A stretch of DNA of 64,000 nucleotides from Paracidobacterium acidisoli (GTDB lineage: Bacteria > Acidobacteriota > Terriglobia > Terriglobales > Acidobacteriaceae): NCBI RefSeq assembly GCF_003428625.2, contig NZ_QVQT02000003.1, positions 550,207 through 614,206 of the forward strand, written 5' to 3'. Positions 18,500 to 26,884 of the stretch are shown one piece after another. The notes below the pieces were generated by a model. The model did no database searches. It saw nothing but the letters and a program-made list of their open reading frames with translations, and had not been told where the DNA came from. The translations under genes and the position numbers were made by a program. The first letter of the stretch is position 1. Each line of letters opens with the position of its first letter.

Positions 18500-18643
18500 A
18501 GTGTCTCAGTTTGCCCGGGTCATTCCTCAGGGGCTGAAGCCCGACCGTTTTCGGCTCTCTACGGCACGACTGAAGTCGTACCCTGATACAAAACAGGATT
18601 TTCCGGCATCCTCTGAAATCCCTGCCTTTCAAACTGAGGCACT
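18500..18643. mobile_element. MITE-like element, copy 3 (family B)
   Basis: A 144-bp element bounded by AGTGTCTCAGTTTG (18500-18513) and CAAACTGAGGCACT (18630-18643), inverted repeats matching at 13 of 14 positions. The inner core has CAGGGGCTGAAGCCCGACC and CACGACTGAAGTCGTACC hairpins then CCTGATACAAA. It lies 10 bases beyond the Fn3 lipoprotein stop. Confidence 0.7.
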
Positions 18644-18653
18644 CCCGACTTTT

Positions 18654-19739
18654 TTACGGCTGCGGCTGTGACGGAAGCTCTTCTTCCACCTCGGGCGAGC
18701 GGGGGCTTTCGTTTCCGTCTTTGTCGAGGGCGCTGACGGACCAGGCATAGCGGGTGCCCGGCTGCACGGCGGCGTCGTGAAAAGAGGGAGCGGCGACGGG
18801 ATGTCGGCTGGGTGAGGCGGGGGAAGTGCCGGAGAGCTCGCGGCGATAGATGGCGTATCCGGCGAGATCGGGCTCGGTGTCGGGCGCCCAGGAGAGGTCG
18901 ATGGCTTTGCCCTGTTCGTCGGCCACGGCGACGAGGCCCTGGGGTACGGCGGGCGGGAAGATGTCCTTCGCATCGAGGGTGACGGGGCCGCCGGGCTCTC
19001 CGGAGGTCTCGACGGCATGCGTTTCGAGGGTCTGCTTCTGCACGCGCTCGGCGGTGTATCGCCAGAGGTGGTCGAGGGCGGCTCCGCGATCGAGGGCGAT
19101 GCCGGGATCGCCGGCGGTCAGGTCGACTTCGAGGGTCTGCTCCTCGGGCGGGGGCGTTCCGGAGACTTCGGAGGGCTTTGGCGCCTTCGGCGGAGTGATC
19201 AGGATGCGGTGGATTCTGAGAACGGTGCCGCCGGTGACGGCGGCCTTCTGCCAGTGGAGGACGACGCCGTCGACGCGTGCCTCGGCCCTAAGGCCGGCGA
19301 CAGAAGACGGAGCCTGGCCCGCGGCCAGGAAGGCGGAATTGGAGGGGCCCGCGGTTTTGCCGGCATGGTTCCGCAGCTCAAGGACATAGCTGAGCAGGCG
19401 CGGGGAGCCGGTGGTGAGATCCGCAGGCAAAGTATCGGTGAATTCCGCCGGTTTGCCGGGCATGGCGAGGATGTCGCCGGCGCTCTGGCAGGGGGCTGTT
19501 TCAACACGGCGGCAGATGTGCACGCGCTGACCGCCGACGAGAGTGACGCGGTCGGTGGTGCGGCGGGGCATGGTCCAGTGCAGGACCACGCTGCTTCCGG
19601 TTCGGACGGCGGTGAGGTTGGTGACCGGCTCGGGCAGCTTGAGACTGGGGGGCTGCGGCGCGGCGGCCAGACCGCAACCAGCCAGGAGAATGGGTGCTGT
19701 GGCCGCGATCGACGCCACAACTCGAAGGAAAACGCGCAT
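18654..19739 (-). CDS. Fibronectin type III domain lipoprotein
   Basis: A 361-residue exported protein. From the ATG at 19739 it has a short basic start, a hydrophobic segment and a lipobox L-A-G-C at residue 22, so it should be lipid-anchored. The mature part is beta-rich with fibronectin type III-like repeats (P-E-P-V-T-N-L-T-A..., V-A-G-L-R-A-E-A-R-V-D-G-V-V-L-H-W and I-D-L-S-W-A-P-D-T-E-P-D-L-A-G-Y). No catalytic motif; probably a cell-envelope binding protein. It lies 40 bases downstream of the epimerase gene on the same strand. Confidence 0.8.
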   Translation of the reverse strand: MRVFLRVVASIAATAPILLAGCGLAAAPQPPSLKLPEPVTNLTAVRTGSSVVLHWTMPRRTTDRVTLVGGQRVHICRRVETAPCQSAGDILAMPGKPAEFTDTLPADLTTGSPRLLSYVLELRNHAGKTAGPSNSAFLAAGQAPSSVAGLRAEARVDGVVLHWQKAAVTGGTVLRIHRILITPPKAPKPSEVSGTPPPEEQTLEVDLTAGDPGIALDRGAALDHLWRYTAERVQKQTLETHAVETSGEPGGPVTLDAKDIFPPAVPQGLVAVADEQGKAIDLSWAPDTEPDLAGYAIYRRELSGTSPASPSRHPVAAPSFHDAAVQPGTRYAWSVSALDKDGNESPRSPEVEEELPSQPQP

Positions 19740-19779
19740 GCCACACTCAGCGTAGCAGAGGGAGCGCAGCGGAGAGGGT

Positions 19780-20697
19780 TCAGAGAAGGTCTGCCAGGGC
19801 GGTGGCGATATCGGGAGCCTCGAAGGTGAATCCCGCGCGGAGAAGTCGGGCGGGAAGGACGCGCGTCGAGGCGAGCAGACCCTCTTCGGCCATGCCGCCG
19901 AGCGCGAGGCGCAGCGCGAAGGCCGGCGCGGCGAGAATGGCGGGCCGATGCAGGGCGCGGCCGAGGGCGCGGGTGAATTCAGCATTGGTGACCGGCTGCG
20001 GGGCGGTGAGGTTGACGGGACCGGCGATCGAGTCGTCGCGCAGGATGTGAAAGAGAGCGCTGAGCAGATCGGTAAGGGTGATCCAGCTCATCCACTGGCG
20101 GCCGTTGCCGAGTCTGGCACCGAGGCCGAGACGGAATGCGGGAAGCATTTTGGCCAGGGCGCCGTCATGCGCCAGGACGATGCCGAAGCGGAGGCTCACG
20201 ACACGGATGCCGGCCTGCCGGGCCTCATGGGCAGCGGCCTCCCAGGCCTGGCAGGTCTCGGCGAGAAAGCCGTGGCCGGGCGCGCTGTCTTCGTTCAGGA
20301 TTTCCTCGCCGCGGCTGCCGTAGAGGCCGGTAGCGGAGGCGCAGAGGAGCAGACGGGGAGGGTTTTTCAGGGTTTGCAGCAGGCGGACCAGGTGCCTGGT
20401 TGAATCCACTCTGCTGTGGAATATCTCTTCGCGGTATTGCTTTGTCCACCGGTGCGCGGCTACATTAGCGCCGGAAAGATGGAGGACGGCGTCGATGGCT
20501 TCGAGGCGGGAGGGATCGGCAACAGGATCGGAGCTTTGGGGGTTCCACTCGATCTCGTTTTCTTTGAGTGGTTTACGGCGGACGAGAGGGAAGGTATGAA
20601 TCCGATGCGAGGGGGCGGCTCGTACGAAGGAAGAGCCGATGACGCCGGAGGCACCGCTGAGGAGTACTCGGCCGGGAAAGTCGAATGGCGGAGTCAT
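19780..20697 (-). CDS. NAD-dependent epimerase, TIGR01777/YfcH-like
   Basis: A 305-residue short-chain (extended) dehydrogenase. The Rossmann start reads V-L-L-S-G-A-S-G-V-I-G-S. It then has A-V-L-H-L-S-G-A-N-V-A, C-A-S-A-T-G-L-Y-G-S-R-G-E and W-M-S-W-I-T-L-T-D-L, the marks of the YfcH/SulA-like group. Its substrate is unknown. It is followed by the Fn3 lipoprotein gene. Confidence 0.88.
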   Translation of the reverse strand: MTPPFDFPGRVLLSGASGVIGSSFVRAAPSHRIHTFPLVRRKPLKENEIEWNPQSSDPVADPSRLEAIDAVLHLSGANVAAHRWTKQYREEIFHSRVDSTRHLVRLLQTLKNPPRLLLCASATGLYGSRGEEILNEDSAPGHGFLAETCQAWEAAAHEARQAGIRVVSLRFGIVLAHDGALAKMLPAFRLGLGARLGNGRQWMSWITLTDLLSALFHILRDDSIAGPVNLTAPQPVTNAEFTRALGRALHRPAILAAPAFALRLALGGMAEEGLLASTRVLPARLLRAGFTFEAPDIATALADLL

Positions 20698-20857
20698 GTG
20701 TCGAGAATCTTACAATTCAGCGACCAAAGTCTTTCAAACGGTGACAGATTTTTAGCGGTCTAAAAGTTATTCTGCCTGAGAAATACTTTCCGCGGTTTTA
20801 ACCATCTTAGAACCAGCAGCATCGGCGGGAAGGCAGCGGTACCGGGGGGAGCTCGAT

Positions 20858-21646
20858 ATGGAAACGAAGAACAGTGATTCCGGTCTGCAGGTTGATCCGG
20901 CAAGCGCCGAAGCGTTTATTGCGGAAAAACGGATCGGGGAGCGCATCAAGCGTCTTCGCCTGAAGAGATCGATGGGTCTGGTGGAACTGGGGCGGCATAC
21001 GGGCCTGTCGGCGAGCTTTCTCTCCCAGCTCGAGACCGGCCGGGTGGTGCCGACGCTGCGGAACCTGGCGCGCATCGCCATGGTCTTCAGCAAGGACCTC
21101 TCCTGGTTTTTCGAGCCTGAGCCGCACGCGCTCTTCCGCGTTCACAAGAAGAATGAGCGGGTCCGCCTGCCCCAGACGGGCGTCAGCGACCCCACGTACT
21201 ACTTCGAGAGCCTGGGATACATGGTGCCGGACCGCTCGCTCGATCCCTACTATGCGGAGTTTCTGCCCCAGAAGAAGGCGCAGGAGATACGGCCGCACGT
21301 GCATCCGGGATACGAATTTCTCTACCTGCTGGAAGGCGAGCTGGAGATTCAGCACGGGGAGAAGAAGAGCATGCTGGAGCCGGGTGACAGCGTTTATTTT
21401 GACGCCAGCACGCCGCACTCCTACCGCTGCGAGGGCAAGGCTCCCGCGGTGGCGCTGATCGTTACGATGCACCAGCAGCATGCGCCGCAGCCGGTGGTGA
21501 ATCTGCGTCCTCTGGGCGCTCCGCTGAGCCGGCCGGCCGCTTTGCCGCAGGAGCCGGTGCAGACGGGGCCGGCAACGGGCGCCAGCGCCGCAGCAGCGCT
21601 TCATCCGCCGCTGCAGCCGCGCCCGGCACACTCGCGGCTGCCGTAG
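20858..21646 (+). CDS. XRE-family regulator with C-terminal cupin domain
   Basis: A 262-residue protein, GGGGGGAG before the ATG. The helix-turn-helix at about 25-80 includes MGLVELGRHTGLSASFLSQL and E-T-G-R-V-V-P-T-L. The cupin (about 140-205) has R-P-H-V-H-P-G-Y-E-F-L-Y-L-L-E-G-E-L and P-G-D-S-V-Y-F-D-A-S-T-P-H, with metal-ligand histidines. The last 50 residues are Pro/Ala-rich and disordered. Proteins of this shape regulate small-molecule metabolism by sensing a ligand in the cupin; no target gene is obvious here. Confidence 0.9.
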   Translation: METKNSDSGLQVDPASAEAFIAEKRIGERIKRLRLKRSMGLVELGRHTGLSASFLSQLETGRVVPTLRNLARIAMVFSKDLSWFFEPEPHALFRVHKKNERVRLPQTGVSDPTYYFESLGYMVPDRSLDPYYAEFLPQKKAQEIRPHVHPGYEFLYLLEGELEIQHGEKKSMLEPGDSVYFDASTPHSYRCEGKAPAVALIVTMHQQHAPQPVVNLRPLGAPLSRPAALPQEPVQTGPATGASAAAALHPPLQPRPAHSRLP

Positions 21647-21668
21647 ACACGCGCTTTTTTGCTGATCA

Positions 21669-21698
21669 ACGCACCGGTTCTATGCGCCGGTGCGTTTT
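21669..21698 (+). terminator. Rho-independent terminator after XRE-cupin gene
   Basis: A perfect 9-bp stem ACGCACCGG (21669-21677) / CCGGTGCGT (21687-21695) with a 9-base loop and T4. It lies between converging genes and may also serve the nucleotidase gene that ends at 21699. Confidence 0.8.
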
Positions 21699-22238
21699 CT
21701 ATTTGTCGATTTCGCTCAGGAACAGCTCTTCGGCCTGACGCCAGTTGTCGATGCGGCGGTAGCCGGATACGCCGAAGTTGTGCGGCGCAGAGAAGAGAAT
21801 GCCTTCGCCGCGAAAGCGGCAGAGCTGGCGGGGCTGGTCGTCGATCAGGTAGTCGGCGCTGAGGATGCTCTTGTCGCCGCAGAAGATGAAGCGATGGGGA
21901 TCGAGGAAGGGAAAGTGGCGGCGCAGCCAGCGATACTTAGGGCCGAAGGAGTTGGGAAACTCCATGGCCGCGGTCGCGATGAAGATCTCGTAGTGTTCGC
22001 CGAGGGTGCGGAGAACGCGCTGGCTGTCTTCGATGACGGGCAGATCCTCGAAGAAGTCCTCGGAGCGGAGGTAGCCTTCGAGGCGCTCGTGGCGGTCGGC
22101 GGAGACTATATCCCACAGCCACTTGCCTTTCAGATCGGCGAGGGTGACGGCCTCATTGTGATCGCGGTTATAGCGGGCGATGTGCTCGGCGAGGGTGTCG
22201 GCGAGCACTTCGTCCATGTCGATGGCGATCCGCTTCAT
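21699..22238 (-). CDS. 5'(3')-deoxyribonucleotidase-like HAD phosphatase
   Basis: A 179-residue HAD protein. Motif I reads [11 protein letters not shown] (both catalytic Asp), motif II is I-F-I-A-T-A-A, and the later [16 protein letters not shown] matches the NT5C (PF06941) family. It dephosphorylates deoxyribonucleoside monophosphates. The start overlaps the stop of the zinc-ribbon gene by 4 bases, implying translational coupling. Confidence 0.85.
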   Translation of the reverse strand: MKRIAIDMDEVLADTLAEHIARYNRDHNEAVTLADLKGKWLWDIVSADRHERLEGYLRSEDFFEDLPVIEDSQRVLRTLGEHYEIFIATAAMEFPNSFGPKYRWLRRHFPFLDPHRFIFCGDKSILSADYLIDDQPRQLCRFRGEGILFSAPHNFGVSGYRRIDNWRQAEELFLSEIDK

Positions 22239-23011
22239 AGCTCCTCTTTACGGGAAGAGCGGGAGCGCTTCGGCTTCTCCGGCTCGATGGGCTCGGGCTC
22301 GGCCGGCTCCATGGCGGGATCGAACCAGAGGATGCGGCCACAGCTCTCGCAGATGAGCATCTCGCCGTTGCGAATCTGATTCCACATCTGCGGGCGCTGA
22401 AACATCTGGCAGGCGGTGCAGCGCTGGCCCTGGGCCCGCGCCAGGCCGGTGCCGCGGCCCCGCGCGACACGGTCATAGGTGGCGAGCGTGGCTTCGCCGA
22501 CACGCGCGCGAAGCTGCTCGCGCTGCTGCGTCAGGGTCTCCATCTGCTGCTGCTGCTGCAGGGACGCGCCCCGCGCCTCTTCCTTTTCGCGCTCGACGAG
22601 CTTTGTGTGTCCGGCGAGATCAAGCTGCGCCTCGTGCCGGCGGGCTTCGAGGGCTTCGGAGCGCTCCATGCTTTCGATCTCGACGTCTTCGATTTTGCGG
22701 ATCTCGGCCTGAGCGAAGCCGATTTCATGCTGGAGGGCCTGGAACTGCTCGTTGGTTTTGACGCCGCTGAGCTGATCGCGGAACTTCGCGATCTTCTGCT
22801 GATGGTCCTTGATATCGCTTTCGAGACGGCGACGGCGGGCTTCCTCGTCCTTCAGCGATTTTTCGGCGGCTTCGAGCGCAGCCTTTTGAGAGCGCAGCTT
22901 TTCTTCAAGCGCGGCCAGGTGGGCAGGCAGAGCGGCGATGGCCGTACGCAACTGCGCAATCTGCTGGTCGGCCTCCTGGAGTGGGATGAGAGCTTCGAGA
23001 TCGGCATTCAT
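22235..23011 (-). CDS. Coiled-coil C4 zinc-ribbon protein (DUF164 type)
   Basis: A 258-residue protein. Residues about 10-180 are a long charged coiled coil. Near 200-235 is a zinc ribbon, C-T-A-C-Q-M-F then C-E-S-C-G-R, giving two CxxC pairs. This matches the C4-type zinc ribbon/DUF164 family (CT398-like), thought to bind nucleic acid or act in trafficking; the exact role is unknown. It is the upstream gene of a two-gene unit with the nucleotidase. Confidence 0.85.
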   Translation of the reverse strand: MNADLEALIPLQEADQQIAQLRTAIAALPAHLAALEEKLRSQKAALEAAEKSLKDEEARRRRLESDIKDHQQKIAKFRDQLSGVKTNEQFQALQHEIGFAQAEIRKIEDVEIESMERSEALEARRHEAQLDLAGHTKLVEREKEEARGASLQQQQQMETLTQQREQLRARVGEATLATYDRVARGRGTGLARAQGQRCTACQMFQRPQMWNQIRNGEMLICESCGRILWFDPAMEPAEPEPIEPEKPKRSRSSRKEEL

Positions 23012-23080
23012 TGTGGAAAGAGGAAGTCTAGCAGCTTTGCGAGGAGCGGAGGCTGAGGTGGCACCGGATAGAATCGGATT

Positions 23081-24451
23081 GTGACCTCAAACCAGCCTGA
23101 CGATCCGCAGGACAGGCGATCTTTTCGCGCTCCCTGGGCCGCCTTCTGGGCCGCCCTGCTTGTCCGTCTTGCTTACATGACCTTTGCGCACACCTATCAC
23201 CTGCGCACATGGGATCAGCACTTTCCCTTCGGTTATGAGATGGGCCGGATTGCGCGCGCTCTGGTGACGGGATATGGCTATGCCGATCCGTTTCACGGTC
23301 ATAGTGGACCGACGGCGTGGGTGCCTCCGCTGTATCCGCTGGCGCTGGCGGCGGACTTCAGGTTCTTCGGCGTGTACACAAATCTGGCCGCGTGGGTGAT
23401 TCTGGCCTTCAACTGCGTGCTCTCGGCGTTCACGGTGCCGTTTATCTGGGAGATTGGCGCGCGGTGCTTCAACCGGAAGATTGCGCTGTGGTCGGCGTGG
23501 CTGTGGGCGCTTTACCCGGCGGCGATGCAGTATGCGGTGAAGTGGGTGTGGGAGATGACGCTCACCACCTGGCTGTTTGCCTGGGTGCTGGTGCTGGCGC
23601 TGCGCATGCGGAATGTGGGCGGGCCGCCTGAAGATGCGGGAAAGACTGCGACCGCGCCGCGCTGGGCGGCGTTCGGACTGCTGTGGGGACTGATCGCGCT
23701 GAGCAATCCGTCGCTGCTGCTGTTTCTGCCGGTGTGCGGGTTGTGGGTTCTTTTTGGAACTCCATTCTCGAAGCGACAGGCGTGGAGGCGTCAGTTTTTC
23801 AGCGCGGTGCTGGCCACGTGCGTCTTTGCGGCGTGCCTGGCGCCGTGGGCGTATCGCAACTGGCTAGCCTTCCATAAGTTCATTCCCATACGCGCTAATT
23901 TCGGCGTGGAGCTGTATCTGGGCAATGGTAACGGAGCCACCGGGCTGCTGATGGGCTATGACCATCCGTTTGAGGCGCCGGATCAGTTCCGGCTGTACAA
24001 GCAGATGGGCGAGATTGCGTATGCGAAGATGCGCGGCGAAATGGCGAAGAAGATCATCCTCGGCGATCCGATGCGTTTTGTGAGACTGTCGCTGCGGAGG
24101 GTCTACTACTTCTGGTTCAGCGTGCCGCACCCGGCCGATGAAGGGTTTCTGAACGAGTACGGACGGAACATCAACTTCCAGTTCACCAGCCTGGCTGCGC
24201 TGTTCGGACTGTTGCTGGCGCTGCGGCGGCGTGTGCCGGCAGCATGGCTGTTTGCGTGGGCCTTTGCGCTGCTGCCGCTGACCTACTACCTGGTGACGGT
24301 GCATGCGCGCTTCCGGCATCCGCTGGAGCCGCTGATGGATATTCTTGCGGTGTATCTCTTCCAGTCGGCGGAAAAGAGCTGGAAGATTAAGTGGTTTTCG
24401 CGGGGCGGCAGGGCAGAGCTGTCTGCGCCGGCCGCGTCCGCGCGTTCCTGA
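23081..24451 (+). CDS. Multi-spanning glycosyltransferase (PMT/ArnT-like)
   Basis: A 456-residue integral membrane protein starting at GTG 23081, with about 9-11 hydrophobic segments spread along its length. After the first helix it reads [11 protein letters not shown], then A-W-V-P-P-L-Y-P, the layout of the GT39/GT83-like superfamily that uses lipid-linked sugars (dolichyl-phosphate-mannose-protein mannosyltransferase family). The substrate is unknown. The SDR gene starts 20 bases downstream. Confidence 0.75.
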   Translation: MTSNQPDDPQDRRSFRAPWAAFWAALLVRLAYMTFAHTYHLRTWDQHFPFGYEMGRIARALVTGYGYADPFHGHSGPTAWVPPLYPLALAADFRFFGVYTNLAAWVILAFNCVLSAFTVPFIWEIGARCFNRKIALWSAWLWALYPAAMQYAVKWVWEMTLTTWLFAWVLVLALRMRNVGGPPEDAGKTATAPRWAAFGLLWGLIALSNPSLLLFLPVCGLWVLFGTPFSKRQAWRRQFFSAVLATCVFAACLAPWAYRNWLAFHKFIPIRANFGVELYLGNGNGATGLLMGYDHPFEAPDQFRLYKQMGEIAYAKMRGEMAKKIILGDPMRFVRLSLRRVYYFWFSVPHPADEGFLNEYGRNINFQFTSLAALFGLLLALRRRVPAAWLFAWAFALLPLTYYLVTVHARFRHPLEPLMDILAVYLFQSAEKSWKIKWFSRGGRAELSAPAASARS

Positions 24452-24471
24452 ACGAGGGAGGGGAAGTCCGC

Positions 24472-25263
24472 ATGAGCCTGCCGCTGGCGCTCGAAGACAA
24501 AGTGGTTCTGGTGACCGGAGGGTCGCGCGGGATCGGCGCGGCGACGGTGCGGCTCTTTCGCCAGGCGGGAGCCAGGGTGGTCTTCAACTACCGCTCGGCG
24601 AAGGCTCAGGCAGAGGCTCTGGTTGCGGAGTGCGGCGGCGGGGCGTTCTGCGTGGCGGTCGAGCAGGAGCTGTCTTCTCCGGCGGAGGGTCGCGCGCTGG
24701 TCGGGAAGACGGTGGATGCGTTTGGCCGCATCGACGCGCTGGTGGTGAATCATGGCGTGTGGCCACCGAAGGATGCTCCGATTGCAGAGATGGCTGAGGC
24801 GCAGTGGAAGACGACGCTGGCGGTAAACCTAGACAGCGTCTTCGGGCTGGTGCAGGCGGCTGTCGCAGAGATGAAGCGGCAGGGTGCTGCTGCGTCCGGG
24901 CATGCGGCCGGGCATATTGTGCTGATCAGCTCGACGGCGGGACAGCGCGGCGAAGCCTTCCACGCCGATTATGCGGCCAGCAAGGGCGCGCTGATCAGCA
25001 TGACGAAGGGGCTGGCGACGGAGCTGGCGCCGCACGGCATCTACGTGAACTGCGTTGCGCCGGGATGGGTGGCGACGGAGATGTCGGCTCCGGCTCTGGG
25101 GAATCCGGCGATGCGGGAGCGGATTTTTGCGGCGATTCCGCTGGGGCGGGTGGCCGACCCTATGGAGATTGCCGGGCCGATTGTGTTTTTGTGCACGCCG
25201 CTTGCCGGCTTTATGACCGGAGAGATCGTCAATGTAAATGGAGGAGCGGTTCTGGTCGGCTGA
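24472..25263 (+). CDS. Short-chain dehydrogenase/reductase
   Basis: A 263-residue classical SDR from the ATG at 24472, preceded by GGGAGGGGAAG. Cofactor motif T-G-G-S-R-G-I-G, N-H-G (variant of NNAG), catalytic Ser in L-I-S-S-T-A-G-Q and Y-A-A-S-K-G-A, closing with I-V-N-V-N-G-G-A-V-L-V-G. It resembles FabG-type 3-oxoacyl reductases but could act on sugars or alcohols. The next gene starts 2 bases after its stop. Confidence 0.9.
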   Translation: MSLPLALEDKVVLVTGGSRGIGAATVRLFRQAGARVVFNYRSAKAQAEALVAECGGGAFCVAVEQELSSPAEGRALVGKTVDAFGRIDALVVNHGVWPPKDAPIAEMAEAQWKTTLAVNLDSVFGLVQAAVAEMKRQGAAASGHAAGHIVLISSTAGQRGEAFHADYAASKGALISMTKGLATELAPHGIYVNCVAPGWVATEMSAPALGNPAMRERIFAAIPLGRVADPMEIAGPIVFLCTPLAGFMTGEIVNVNGGAVLVG

Positions 25264-25265
25264 CG

Positions 25266-26075
25266 ATGAGGAAAATAACGCTTCTGTCTCTTGCGATGGC
25301 TCTGAGCTTTGTCTGCGCGGCCGCGGTACACGCGCAGAGTGCACCGCCTGTTCCGGAAGATGCCGCGGCGAAGGCCAACCAGGTGAAGGCGCGCGCGGTG
25401 CTGGATGCGATGGTGACGGCGCTGGGCGGGCCGCTGTGGCTGAACCTGCAGAACTCCTACATTGAGGGGCGGACGTCGGGCTTTTATCAGGGCAAGCCGA
25501 CGGGCGCGATCACGCAGCTGTATGAATTTCGCGTCTTCCCGGACAAAGAACGTCTGGAGCTGACGAAGAAGCGCAACGTGGTGGAGATCTATACCGGCGA
25601 TCAGTGCTGGGAAGATACCTACCGGGGAAAGCGGGCGCAGCTGAAGGAGCCGTGCGACGACTATATGCGGCGGCGGGATCACTCGATCGATGTGGCGATT
25701 CGCGCGTGGCTGAAAGATCCGAATACGGTGCTGATTTATGAGGGGCAGGGGCTTTCGGAGCGGCACCTGGCAGATCAGGTGACGCTGATCTCAGCATCGA
25801 ACGACTCGATCACCATCAAGATGGACGCCGATTCGCATCTGCCGCTGAGCCGCAGCTTTCAGTGGCGCGATCCTCTGTACAAGGACAAGAACACGGAGCT
25901 CGAGGAGTACGACGACTACCACACGATTCAGGGGATTCCGACGCCGTTCACCATCACGCGCTTCCACAACGGCGACATGACCAACCAGCGGTTTGTCTTT
26001 AAGGCGGCGTATAACGTGGACCTGCCTCCGAACCCCTTCGACGCCGATTACTGGGGAAACAAGCTGAAGAAGTAG
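25266..26075 (+). CDS. Exported outer-membrane-lipoprotein-sorting-like protein
   Basis: A 269-residue protein from the ATG at 25266. Residues 1-24 are a signal peptide (basic start, hydrophobic core, A-V-H-A-Q). The mature domain is beta-rich (I-E-G-R-T-S-G-F-Y-Q-G-K-P-T-G, D-Q-C-W-E-D-T-Y-R-G-K, T-L-I-S-A-S-N-D-S-I-T-I-K-M-D) and resembles the LolA/LppX-like half barrel seen in many acidobacterial exported proteins. The assignment is fold-level only. It lies 2 bases after the SDR gene. A tandem array begins right at its stop codon. Confidence 0.6.
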   Translation: MRKITLLSLAMALSFVCAAAVHAQSAPPVPEDAAAKANQVKARAVLDAMVTALGGPLWLNLQNSYIEGRTSGFYQGKPTGAITQLYEFRVFPDKERLELTKKRNVVEIYTGDQCWEDTYRGKRAQLKEPCDDYMRRRDHSIDVAIRAWLKDPNTVLIYEGQGLSERHLADQVTLISASNDSITIKMDADSHLPLSRSFQWRDPLYKDKNTELEEYDDYHTIQGIPTPFTITRFHNGDMTNQRFVFKAAYNVDLPPNPFDADYWGNKLKK

Positions 26076-26264
26076 AAGAGCAGCTAAGAAGCGGTCAGCT
26101 AAAAACCGGTTAGCTAAGAACCGGTCAGCCAAAGAGCGGCCAGCGAAAGAGCGGATAGCGAAGAAGCGGATAGTAAAAAGCGGATAGCGGTAAAGCAGTC
26201 AGTGAAGAAGCAGTCAGTGAAGAAGCGGTCAGCCAGGAAGTAAGCAGCGGCAAAGCAGGTAGCG
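26076..26264. repeat. 15-bp tandem array, direct arm (locus 1)
   Basis: About 13 degenerate copies of a 15-bp unit close to AAGAAGCGGTCAGCT, for example AAGAAGCGGTCAGCT, AAAAACCGGTTAGCT and AAGAACCGGTCAGCC back to back at 26086-26130. It begins directly after the stop codon of the upstream gene. The inverted arm is at 26331-26470. No gene is present in the 26076-26464 gap. Confidence 0.85.
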
Positions 26265-26330
26265 CCTCATAAGGAAAGCTCTGAAAGTGGAACGACTGTC
26301 AAAGACAGCATCAGGGCCTCTGTCTCGCTT

Positions 26331-26470
26331 ATGTTCTCGCTGACCGTTTCACTGCTGGCCGGTTTTTAGCTGACCGCCTTACCGCTGACTGCTTTATCCC
26401 TATGTTCTCGCTGACCGTTTCTTCGCTGGCCGGTTTATAGCTGGCCGCCTTATCGCTGACTGCTTTATCG
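26331..26470. repeat. 15-bp tandem array, inverted arm with 71-bp duplication (locus 1)
   Basis: Eight copies of the reverse-complement unit (such as GCTGACCGTTTCTTC). They form two four-unit blocks, each introduced by ATGTTCTCGCTGACCG (26331 and 26402), so the arm has a 71-bp higher-order period. The arm runs up to and into the 3' end of the yjbR-like gene (stop at 26465). A small hairpin CTGTC-AAA-GACAG sits in the loop at 26296-26308. Confidence 0.85.
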
Positions 26471-26884
26471 TTGTTTTGACAGCTTCTTTCGCGCGGCGAT
26501 GAGGCGGCGGCGCTCGTGCTGCGGCATGGCCAGAACATCCTTCGTTCTCTTGGGCAGCTTTGCGAAGACCAGATCGCGCGCGTACTGCAGGTGCTGCTTC
26601 AGCTCATGGACGGGGAAGACGTCCCAGCGCTCAATGGCGACCCAGTGGGCGCGGGCCAGATACGGCGCCGGGATGACGCCTTCGATCTCGACGAGTTCGG
26701 CGAAATGCTCCGGGCCAGCGGCGAATCCGAGCACCGTTTTTTCGGGGGCCAGGTTGGCGATGGCGAACATTTTGCCGCCGATGGATTTGTCTCCAACCCA
26801 GAAGACGAGGTTTTCGCCCCACTGCATCGTTTCTTCAGCGTGAGGCAGGGTCAGCAGCCATTCGCGGAGGATTTCGACGTTCAC
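26465..26884 (-). CDS. MmcQ/YjbR-family protein
   Basis: A 139-residue protein. It reads L-P-H-A-E-E-T-M-Q-W-G-E near the start and F-V/W-G-D-K-x-I-G-G-K-M-F-A; the C-terminal half has H-W-V-A-I-E-R. This is the CyaY-like-fold YjbR/DUF419 family, proposed to bind DNA. The stop of the upstream permease overlaps its start by 4 bases. The C-terminus is Lys/Arg-rich (K-K-L-S-K-Q-R) and the repeat array begins there. Confidence 0.82.
   Translation of the reverse strand: MNVEILREWLLTLPHAEETMQWGENLVFWVGDKSIGGKMFAIANLAPEKTVLGFAAGPEHFAELVEIEGVIPAPYLARAHWVAIERWDVFPVHELKQHLQYARDLVFAKLPKRTKDVLAMPQHERRRLIAARKKLSKQR

Noticed and set aside
26076-26470. Possible CRISPR array
   Set aside because: Units are 15 bp, contiguous and degenerate, with no unique spacers, and they switch to reverse-complement orientation. 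No cas genes are present.
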